From positions 1 through 11,289 of the forward strand of contig JAEYSQ010000022.1 of assembly GCA_023434465.1 (NCBI GenBank): DNA of 11,289 bases. Reading direction: 5' to 3'. Positions 1-5,036 of this stretch are shown here, piece by piece (the stretch's first letter is position 1; the number at the start of each line of letters is the position of its first letter). Source of the DNA: Actinomycetes bacterium. Its GTDB lineage: Bacteria; Actinomycetota; Thermoleophilia; Solirubrobacterales; 70-9. A program made the translations under genes and the position numbers. Under the pieces are notes generated by a model that saw only the letters and a program-made list of their open reading frames with translations, had not been told where the DNA came from and made no database searches.

Positions 1-258
1 GCATCGAAGATGAGGATCCATGCATCCCGCAACAAGCCACCGGCGAAGCTGCCGGTGCACGACGGGCACCACTGGATGTACGTCCTCAAGGGTCAGATGC
101 GTCTCCTGCTCGGAGATGAGGACTTCATCGTCAAGCCCGGCGAAGCGGTCGAGTTCAACACCTGGACTCCGCACTGGTTTGGCGCGATCGACGGTCCCGT
201 GGATGTGCTCGCTATCCTCGGCCGCGAGGGAGAGAAAATCCACTTTCTGGAGAGGTGA
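1..258 (+). CDS. Cupin-domain protein, C-terminal part (5' end cut by window edge)
   Basis: The reading frame is open to the left edge, so the true start is outside the window; the ATG at position 10 is probably internal. The visible 85 residues form one cupin beta-barrel: a PVHDGHHWMYVLKG strand pair, a turn at LLLGDEDF, then KPGEAVEFNTWTPHWFG and a terminal GPVDVLAILGREGEKIH strand. This resembles the C-terminal sensor domain of XRE-cupin regulators, in which an N-terminal helix-turn-helix binds DNA and the cupin senses a small ligand. The HTH cannot be seen here, so a stand-alone cupin is equally possible. The stop lies one base before the next ATG, and the last codons (GGAGAGG) serve as the SD of the following hydrolase. 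The two genes are therefore probably one translationally coupled operon, and the cupin protein may regulate the hydrolase. Confidence 0.75.
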   Translation, partial: ASKMRIHASRNKPPAKLPVHDGHHWMYVLKGQMRLLLGDEDFIVKPGEAVEFNTWTPHWFGAIDGPVDVLAILGREGEKIHFLER

Positions 259-259
259 A

Positions 260-1102
260 ATGGAAACGGTTGAATCGTCGGATGGCACCAGGATCGCTTT
301 CGAGCGGACCGGCTCGGGACCGGTCGTGGTTCTGGTGGCAGGTGCTTTGACGGACCGCACCGCGATGGGGGCGCTCGCCGAGTCGCTCGCGGACGAACTG
401 ACAGTCGTCAACTACGACCGTCGGTCGCGCGGAGATTCAACCGACGCACAAAGCGTCTTTCCTGATTCAGCGGCAGGTGAAATCGAGGACATCGAAGCGT
501 TGGCCGACGCGATCGGTGAGCCGTACTCCCTCTACGGCCACTCGTCGGGGGCGGCACTCGCCCTCCAGGCAGCGGCCCGATTGAAGCCAGAGAAGCTGAT
601 CGTCCACGAGGCTCCCTATGACCCCGACGATCCAGATCAGTCGGCGTCGGATCCGGCCGAATACAACCGCGAGCTTCGGGCGATCCTCGATCGAGGTGAC
701 CAAGCTGGTGCGGTCGAGCTCTTCCTGCGAACGGTCGGTATGCCCCAGGCGATGATCGACGGGATGAAGGAGTCTGACGAGTGGGCGGACTGGGTCGCGA
801 AGGGCCGGAGCCTTGCCTACGACTCGGTCGCGGTCGGGGACGCGACAGGCGGGAAGATCCCGCGGGACCTCCTTTCGCAGATCACCTGTCCGGCCGTGAC
901 CCTCGCGGGTACCGAAACCTTTCCGTTCATGATCGAGGTCGCCGAAACCCTGGCTGCGGAGCTGCCGGACGCGCAGTGCCTCCTGGTTGAGGGAGCGGAC
1001 CACGAAGCCGGGCCGGACCTGATCGGACCCCCGATCAAGGCTTTCATCGGAGGCCAGCCAGGCGGACAGTCAAAAGGTTCAGCGGGGCATCGGGCAGGCT
1101 GA
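260..1102 (+). CDS. Alpha/beta hydrolase (serine hydrolase)
   Basis: A 280-residue alpha/beta-hydrolase-fold protein. The nucleophile elbow is GHSSG at residues 93-97 (Ser95). The catalytic His is His248 in VEGADHEAG. The oxyanion strand is VVVLVAGAL near residues 22-30, where the usual HG is replaced by AG. The NYDRRSRGDS segment near residues 50-60 is typical of small esterase/lactonase-like hydrolases. The acid is probably the Glu in AGTETFP or an adjacent residue and is not certain. The start is the ATG at 260: it has a strong SD (GGAGAGG, 249-255) and begins at the family-typical N-terminus. Upstream in-frame codons would overlap the cupin gene. It sits one base after the cupin stop, so the two are likely co-transcribed. 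Substrate unknown. The C-terminal 15 residues (Gly/Gln/Ser-rich) are low-complexity tail. Confidence 0.88.
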   Translation: METVESSDGTRIAFERTGSGPVVVLVAGALTDRTAMGALAESLADELTVVNYDRRSRGDSTDAQSVFPDSAAGEIEDIEALADAIGEPYSLYGHSSGAALALQAAARLKPEKLIVHEAPYDPDDPDQSASDPAEYNRELRAILDRGDQAGAVELFLRTVGMPQAMIDGMKESDEWADWVAKGRSLAYDSVAVGDATGGKIPRDLLSQITCPAVTLAGTETFPFMIEVAETLAAELPDAQCLLVEGADHEAGPDLIGPPIKAFIGGQPGGQSKGSAGHRAG

Positions 1103-1119
1103 CAAATCCGGCCGGGGCG

Positions 1120-1914
1120 CTAGCTTGCGGTGAATTCGGTGATCAGCTCGACTGTCTTTTCTGGAACATCCAGCATCGGGCAGTGGCCAACTCCCTCGAG
1201 TACGACCCAGTCGGCGTCGGGCAGGCCTTCCCGGTAGCGGGCCGCGGCGCCGGGCCAAGCGAGGATCTTGTCTTCGGTGCCCCACACGATCCGGGTCGGA
1301 CAATCGATCGCGCTGAGGTCAAACCCCCACTCGGCGGTGCGGCCCATCTCGGCGAGGGCGATCGCTTCGGTGCAGCCGGCAGCCGCGAGCAGGATCTTCT
1401 TGGCCAGATCCGCCGAGACCACCTCCGGGCTTTCGGTCAGGAACTGGACGGCGATCGCGCGACCCTCCGGGGTCGCAACGACGTCGTCGACGTTCTCGGC
1501 GGCGGCCACGATCATCGGCTGCATCTGCTGGAAGAAGTCCATCGTTTCGCCGAGTACCGGATCACCGGGCGCCCAGCCGCCAGCCGGGGCGAGAGCGTTG
1601 ACGGTCTTCGCACGACCGTTGGCGGCGAGCCGGAGCGCCGCATAACCACCGAGCGAGTTGCCAACGATGTGGGCGGTCTCGATCCCGGCGTCGTCGAGCA
1701 GCTTTTCGGTGCCTTCAAGCAGCAGGTCGACGCTCGCTTCACCATCGATCTCCGGTCCTCCCGCATGCATCGGCAAGGTGGGGATGAAGACTTCGTACTT
1801 GTCCTCAAGCGGGGCGATGATTGGCTCCCAGATTTCCCAGGTTCCGGTGAAGCCGTGGATCAGGACCAGCGGCTCGCCATTGCCGCCGCGATGGAAAGGA
1901 GTGAATTCGCTCAT
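1120..1914 (-). CDS. Alpha/beta hydrolase (serine hydrolase)
   Basis: A 264-residue alpha/beta hydrolase with a complete triad. The oxyanion motif is LIHGFTGTW (residues 18-26), the nucleophile elbow GNSLGG (Ser87), the acid Asp215 in VWGTEDKIL, and the His is His244 in GVGHCPMLDVPE. The cap region (about 115-195) is helical. This pattern is common in actinobacterial hydrolases related to haloperoxidase/C-C hydrolase-like enzymes; the substrate cannot be inferred. The frame stays open far upstream on this strand, but that extension overlaps the phosphoesterase gene antisense. ATG at 1914 is chosen because the protein then begins right before the first beta-strand, and AAGGGA lies about 11 bases upstream as a modest SD. 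Its 3' end faces the hydrolase ending at 1102, with 17 bp between stops and no visible terminator. It is divergent from the phosphoesterase at 1957. Confidence 0.9.
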   Translation of the reverse strand: MSEFTPFHRGGNGEPLVLIHGFTGTWEIWEPIIAPLEDKYEVFIPTLPMHAGGPEIDGEASVDLLLEGTEKLLDDAGIETAHIVGNSLGGYAALRLAANGRAKTVNALAPAGGWAPGDPVLGETMDFFQQMQPMIVAAAENVDDVVATPEGRAIAVQFLTESPEVVSADLAKKILLAAAGCTEAIALAEMGRTAEWGFDLSAIDCPTRIVWGTEDKILAWPGAAARYREGLPDADWVVLEGVGHCPMLDVPEKTVELITEFTAS

Positions 1915-1940
1915 GGATGGAAGTTTCCCTTTTCCGGCGG

Positions 1941-1950
1941 ACCTTAAGAT
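1941..1950. promoter_or_regulatory. Overlapping divergent -10 elements (hydrolase / phosphoesterase)
   Basis: The 42-bp gap between divergent start codons contains ACCTTAAGAT. On the plus strand TAAGAT (1945-1950) is a TAnnnT -10 element ending exactly six bases before the GTG start at 1957. On the minus strand TAAGGT (1946 back to 1941) is a -10 element about 26 bases before the ATG at 1914. The two share the central TTAA. No clear -35 is visible on either strand. Confidence 0.5.
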
Positions 1951-1956
1951 CACCCC

Positions 1957-2454
1957 GTGCCGACCACGATCGCGATCGTTTCCGATACCCACATGCCGAA
2001 AGGACGGCGCCAGTTGCCGGAACGGTGCGTCGAGATTTGCCGGCGATCCGACCTGATCATCCACGGCGGCGATTTCATGGAAGCTCCGGTCCTGGATCTG
2101 TTCAGGAGCTTCGGTCCTCCGGTCACAGCGGTTCATGGCAACGTCGACTCGAAGGACCTGCGGAACTGGTTTCCCGAGAGCACGACGGTGGAGGTCGAGT
2201 CGGTGCGGATCGGTCTGATCCATGACTCCGGTCCGAAGCAGGGTCGCCTCGCCCGGATGCAGAAACTCTTCCCCGCTCACGACGCGGTCATATTCGGCCA
2301 TTCGCACTTGCCGCTCCATGAGGAAGAGGACGATTTCCAGATCTTCAACCCCGGCAGTCCGACCGAACGTCGCCGATCCCCATGCAGGTCGATGGGGCTG
2401 GCGGTGGTCGACGGAGGCCGACTGAGTTTGGAAATAATCGATCTCGGGGCCTAG
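1957..2454 (+). CDS. YfcE/MJ0936-type metallophosphoesterase
   Basis: A 165-residue protein of the calcineurin-like phosphoesterase superfamily, YfcE/MJ0936 branch (usual length 160-185). The dinuclear metal-site motifs occur in the family order: SDTH (Asp10, His12), HGGD (Asp39), HGNVD (Asn62), a lone His89 in GLIHDSG, and GHSH (His115, His117), followed by the family's NPGSPTERR loop at 131-139. Members hydrolyse phosphodiesters or nucleotides with Mn2+/Ni2+; the physiological substrate is rarely known. The GTG at 1957 is chosen because it puts the first beta-strand (TTIAIVSDTH) at the N-terminus, as in relatives. There is no SD; TAAGAT ends six bases upstream, suggesting a leaderless mRNA. 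Divergent from the hydrolase at 1914. Confidence 0.92.
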   Translation: MPTTIAIVSDTHMPKGRRQLPERCVEICRRSDLIIHGGDFMEAPVLDLFRSFGPPVTAVHGNVDSKDLRNWFPESTTVEVESVRIGLIHDSGPKQGRLARMQKLFPAHDAVIFGHSHLPLHEEEDDFQIFNPGSPTERRRSPCRSMGLAVVDGGRLSLEIIDLGA

Positions 2455-2557
2455 ACCATCTCGACGGTCCGACATCGGGTGAATGCCTCTTACGCTCAAG
2501 GGCGCCGACACGTCGATCGGCGTGCGATCAGAAACGAGAACCTGTAACGATGGCGCA

Positions 2558-2989
2558 ATGGTTCTATCTCACCGGATTCTGCTGATTGCGGCAGCGTCCA
2601 TCACCGCTGTCCTTTTGTGCGTCATGGTTGGAGTGGGGTCGGCCGATGCCGCTCCAAGAGCCTTCGCCCAGAAGTCAGTGAAACCGGGGAAGCAAGTGAA
2701 GCTGAGAGTCAAAAACTTCCCTCGCAGGTCAAAGGTGACGATCTTCCTTCAGCCGACGATCTACCGAGGTGGAAACGGATTTGGGATCGCCCTGAAGCGG
2801 CGCTTCCGGCTTCCGTACAAGGGTCGCGGAAAGATTCGCTTCCGCATGACCAAACGCTACTTTGCCTGCGCCGGTGCGAGTGATTGCAGGACGCGCAAAT
2901 GGAATAGAAAGTCGCGAGTTGACGTCACGATCTGCACGATCAACAAACGGGTGCCGAAGTGTGCGATCGCTGTGACCCGGATCCGCTGA
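2558..2989 (+). CDS. Small basic secreted protein of unknown function, four mature-region cysteines
   Basis: A 143-residue protein I do not recognise. Residues 1-32 form a clear Sec signal peptide: short n-region with His/Arg, hydrophobic core ILLIAAASITAVLLCVMVGVG, and likely signal peptidase I cleavage after ADA near residue 31. The mature part (~112 aa) is very basic (many Lys/Arg) and has alternating short strands (VKLRVKNF, KVTIFLQP, KIRFRM, VDVTICTI), suggesting an Ig-like or beta-sandwich fold. Four cysteines (104, 110, 126, 135) could make two disulfides outside the cell. The frame opens earlier (ATG at 2483), but the extra 25 residues would precede the signal peptide. ATG 2558 is preferred; AACGAT lies six bases upstream and there is no SD. 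Weak similarity to any family means the product call rests on topology only. Confidence 0.7.
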   Translation: MVLSHRILLIAAASITAVLLCVMVGVGSADAAPRAFAQKSVKPGKQVKLRVKNFPRRSKVTIFLQPTIYRGGNGFGIALKRRFRLPYKGRGKIRFRMTKRYFACAGASDCRTRKWNRKSRVDVTICTINKRVPKCAIAVTRIR

Positions 2990-3002
2990 CACGGGTGTCA
3001 CA
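2971..3002. repeat. Imperfect inverted repeat between convergent genes (possible weak terminator)
   Basis: TGACAC-GG-GTGTCA (2987-3000) overlaps the TGA stop of the secreted protein. A larger alternative pairs TGTGACCCG (2971-2979) with CGGGTGTCACA (2992-3002), with a 2-nt bulge. No T-tract follows on either strand. It lies in the 29-bp gap between the convergent secreted-protein and tetR genes. Confidence 0.35.
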
Positions 3003-3018
3003 AACGCAAGTTGAAAGT

Positions 3019-3627
3019 TCAGCGGCGGAGTCCAGCGATGATTGCGCCCATTGACTCCGCCGCTTCGGCTTTCGCCTTCTCCTGATCATTCGCCCGGGCG
3101 ATCATCAGGATCGCTTCGGAGAGTGAGGCCATCAGGAGGTAGGCCATCGAATCGGTGGGCAGCTGCTTCATTGATCCCGACTCGACCGCTGCCGCGAGCA
3201 AAGACTTGATCACGGCGAGGCTGTACTGGTCGGCGATCTCGCGCCAACGGGTCCAGCCGAGAACGGCAGGGGAATCGATCAGGACGATCTGCTGGAGTTC
3301 GGGATCGAGACTAGCTTCGAGGGTGGCCCCCACCGCCAGCTCCATCACGTTCAGGGGGTCGGTTTCTTCGCCGAGCGAGGGCAGCACCTGGGCGGCGATC
3401 ATCTTGGTGAACCCGGACTCGACCTGCTCGTAGACCGCTTCCATCAGGTCCTTCTTTCCGCCGGGGAAATGGTGGTAGAGCGCGCCTTTGGTCACTCCAG
3501 AAGACTCGACGATCTCGGCCAGTGAAACCTTGGCGTAGCTGCGGGAACCGAAGAGGCGACGGGCCGAGGCAATCAGGGCGTCACGGGTCGCGTCCGAACG
3601 CTCGGAGCGGCTTTTCCGAATACTCAT
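3019..3627 (-). CDS. TetR/AcrR-family transcriptional regulator
   Basis: A 202-residue regulator of normal TetR length. The N-terminal DNA-binding domain covers about residues 10-58. It contains TRDALIASARRLFGSRSYAKVSL, then the helix-turn-helix SLAEIVESSGVTKGALYHHF (35-54) and the typical FPGGKKDLMEAV linker into helix 4. Residues ~75-200 are the all-helical ligand/dimerisation domain, which is too divergent to name a ligand. It is divergent from the hydrolase-thioesterase operon. Two palindromes in the gap fit a TetR operator, so autoregulation and repression of that operon are expected. The ATG at 3627 itself overlaps the left arm of the first palindrome; TAACAT (plus-strand 3637-3642) is a -10-like element nine bases upstream of it. 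That leaves a leader of only two or three bases, and there is no SD. Confidence 0.93.
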   Translation of the reverse strand: MSIRKSRSERSDATRDALIASARRLFGSRSYAKVSLAEIVESSGVTKGALYHHFPGGKKDLMEAVYEQVESGFTKMIAAQVLPSLGEETDPLNVMELAVGATLEASLDPELQQIVLIDSPAVLGWTRWREIADQYSLAVIKSLLAAAVESGSMKQLPTDSMAYLLMASLSEAILMIARANDQEKAKAEAAESMGAIIAGLRR

Positions 3628-3639
3628 ACCGTCGGTATG
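3625..3639. promoter_or_regulatory. Probable TetR operator O1 (over tetR start codon)
   Basis: CATACCG-T-CGGTATG is a perfect 15-bp palindrome with 7-bp arms. Its left arm contains the tetR ATG (minus strand), and its right end overlaps the minus-strand -10-like TAACAT (3637-3642). Binding here would block tetR transcription. Its twin at 3657-3671 is centred 32 bp away, about three helical turns, on the same DNA face. Confidence 0.8.
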
Positions 3640-3644
3640 TTACT

Positions 3645-3673
3645 TTGATGACCACACATACCGTTGGTATGTC
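3645..3673 (+). promoter_or_regulatory. Candidate promoter of hydrolase-thioesterase operon
   Basis: TTGATG (3645-3650) is a fair -35. After a 17-bp spacer comes TATGTC (3668-3673), a weak -10, which would give a short leader containing the SD at 3679-3687. The O2 palindrome covers the spacer end and the -10. The -10 match is poor, so this is a suggestion. Confidence 0.35.
3657..3671. promoter_or_regulatory. Probable TetR operator O2 (in hydrolase promoter)
   Basis: CATACCG-T-TGGTATG differs from O1 by one base and keeps 6-bp palindromic arms. It lies between the possible -35 and over the possible -10 of the rightward hydrolase-thioesterase operon, so a bound TetR dimer would exclude RNA polymerase. 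Confidence 0.75.
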
Positions 3674-3693
3674 AAAGCGGAAGGAAGATTTCG

Positions 3694-4560
3694 ATGCAAT
3701 CGAAAACAATTGATCTGCGACAGGGAACGGTCGCCTACCGGGATGAAGGAGAGGGACCAATCCTGCTCTTTTCCCACGGGATATTCGTCGACTCTTCACT
3801 GTGGGACGGACTCGTCGAGCGTCTGGTGCCAGCCGGATTCCGATGCGTTCGCCCGGAGACCCCGATGGGCGCGCACCGGATCCCCCTCAAAGCGGAGACA
3901 GAACTCAGTCCGCCGCTCGTGGCGGACCTGATCGGTGACTTCATCGATGCCCTCGACCTCGGCCCGGTGACCGTGGTCGGCAGCGACTCAGGTGGAGCGG
4001 TCGCCCAGATGCTCGCCGCGCAGCACCCCGGGAAGGTCGCCGCGCTGGTTCTCAACAACTGCGACGCGCTCGACGTCTATCCGCCCTTTCCGTTCACGCT
4101 GCTCCCGCCCCTGGCGAAACTGCCCGGCGGTATCGCTCCGCTCGGGCTGCTGATGAAGCTGAAACCGGTGCGCTGGGCCACCTACCGGCTGCTGACCGCG
4201 AAACCGATTCCCGACGATCAGCTCAAGGCCTGGTTGGGGCCGACCGGCGACTCCGGGATCCGGCGGGACGCCAACAAGGTCATCGGCGGGCTGGATAAGA
4301 ACCAGGCGTTCGAGGCTGCGGAAAAGCTGAGGAGCTCCGAGCGGCCGGTGCTGCTTACCTGGGGGGACCGGGACCGGTTCTTCAAGCCCGAATTGGCTCG
4401 GCGTCTGGCCGCGATGCTCCCGAATTCACGGATCGAATGGATCCCCGGCGGCCGGACTTTTGTGGCTCTCGACGACCCGGATGCAGTTTCCGCCGCGATC
4501 GTCGAGTTCATGAGAAACAAGGTCGGTTCGAGTACTCTCGCCGGAGCTCATGACCGCTGA
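3694..4560 (+). CDS. Alpha/beta-hydrolase-fold protein with Asp nucleophile and no visible catalytic His
   Basis: A 288-residue alpha/beta-hydrolase-fold protein. The oxyanion segment is FSHGIF (26-31). The nucleophile elbow reads VVGSDSGGAVAQ, which puts Asp98 where serine hydrolases have Ser, as in haloalkane dehalogenases, fluoroacetate dehalogenases and epoxide hydrolases. The acid position is WGDRDRFF (Asp227). At the His position the sequence is IPGGRTFVALDDPD: aligned to the usual GAGHF, Thr255 replaces the catalytic His. I recall similar RTF/GTF variants in other actinobacterial hydrolases, so it may be a clade trait rather than a mutation. Cap helices span about 125-210. The start is ATG 3694, with a strong SD (GGAAGGAAG, 3679-3687). 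An in-frame TTG at 3664 lies inside the operator and is unlikely. The 3' end overlaps the thioesterase gene by 11 bases. Predicted to be under the divergent TetR. Confidence 0.88.
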   Translation: MQSKTIDLRQGTVAYRDEGEGPILLFSHGIFVDSSLWDGLVERLVPAGFRCVRPETPMGAHRIPLKAETELSPPLVADLIGDFIDALDLGPVTVVGSDSGGAVAQMLAAQHPGKVAALVLNNCDALDVYPPFPFTLLPPLAKLPGGIAPLGLLMKLKPVRWATYRLLTAKPIPDDQLKAWLGPTGDSGIRRDANKVIGGLDKNQAFEAAEKLRSSERPVLLTWGDRDRFFKPELARRLAAMLPNSRIEWIPGGRTFVALDDPDAVSAAIVEFMRNKVGSSTLAGAHDR

Positions 4561-4957
4561 AACCACGCACAGGCTGAGGGTCCGCTACAACGAATGCGAC
4601 CGGGTCGGGATCGTCTTTAATTCGAACTACCTCGTCTACACCGACGTGGCGGCGACCGAGTTCTGGCGCGAGCACCTCGGTGGGTACTCAGGCTTCAACG
4701 AGATCGGCCTGGACGTGGTCCTGGCCGAAGCGAACATCAAGTTTCGCCGCCCGCTCGAATTTGACGACTTTTTCGAAGTCAGGGTCAGCGTCGGCACGGT
4801 GACCGCCCGTTCGCTGAGCATGGAATTCGAGTTCACCCGCGAGGGAGAAGCGATCGCCGAGATCGAGATCTCCTACGTCTGCGTCGACTCCGAGCAGCAC
4901 ACTCCCCAACCGATCCCCGAACAGATCCGCTCGGTCCTCGAAGGCGACCCGGACTGA
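4550..4957 (+). CDS. Acyl-CoA thioesterase, 4HBT/YbgC hotdog family
   Basis: A 135-residue single-hotdog thioesterase, the usual length for the family. The signature RVRYNECDRVGIVFNSNYLVYTD matches the 4-hydroxybenzoyl-CoA thioesterase/YbgC active-site motif. Asp17 is the catalytic carboxylate, followed by GIV, Asn24 and Tyr27, then the long central helix (TDVAATEFWREHLG). IKFRRPLEFDDFFEVRVSV and SLSMEFEFTREGEAIAEIEISYVCVD are the following beta-strands. It probably hydrolyses an acyl- or aryl-CoA in the cytoplasm. The ATG at 4550 lies inside the end of the upstream hydrolase gene (11-base overlap) with GGAG at 4543-4546, so translation is coupled. Co-regulation with an alpha/beta hydrolase under a TetR regulator suggests a small catabolic or CoA-ester clean-up operon. 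Confidence 0.9.
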   Translation: MTAETTHRLRVRYNECDRVGIVFNSNYLVYTDVAATEFWREHLGGYSGFNEIGLDVVLAEANIKFRRPLEFDDFFEVRVSVGTVTARSLSMEFEFTREGEAIAEIEISYVCVDSEQHTPQPIPEQIRSVLEGDPD

Positions 4958-4969
4958 GCCCCGCGAATC

Positions 4970-4994
4970 CGCCCGTCGGGAAATCGAACGGGCG
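4970..4994. repeat. Second hairpin, mutually exclusive with the terminator
   Basis: CGCCCGT (4970-4976) pairs with ACGGGCG (4988-4994) across an 11-nt loop. Its right arm shares bases 4991-4994 with the left outer arm of the terminator, so both cannot form at once. No T-tract follows. Confidence 0.5.
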
Positions 4995-5027
4995 ATTTGG
5001 GGCGATAATCGCCCAGAATCGCCTTTT
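4991..5027 (+). terminator. Rho-independent terminator after the thioesterase operon
   Basis: The outer stem GGCGATT/AATCGCC (4991-4997 with 5017-5023) encloses the inner stem GGGCGA/TCGCCC (5000-5005 with 5009-5014) with a TAA loop. The stem runs directly into TTTT (5024-5027). It ends the rightward operon. Because the stem is symmetric, it may also slow leftward transcripts from metH, although the T-run on that side is poor. Confidence 0.75.
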
Positions 5028-5036
5028 CGTTCCGGC

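Noticed and set aside
20..259. N-terminal extension of the first hydrolase through the cupin region
   Set aside because: The extension is Ser/Arg-rich frame-shifted cupin sequence. The hydrolase fold and a strong SD begin at 260.
1915..2511. Upstream extension of the minus-strand hydrolase frame
   Set aside because: The frame stays open without a functional start, lies antisense to the phosphoesterase and has no domain. The hydrolase homology begins right after ATG 1914.
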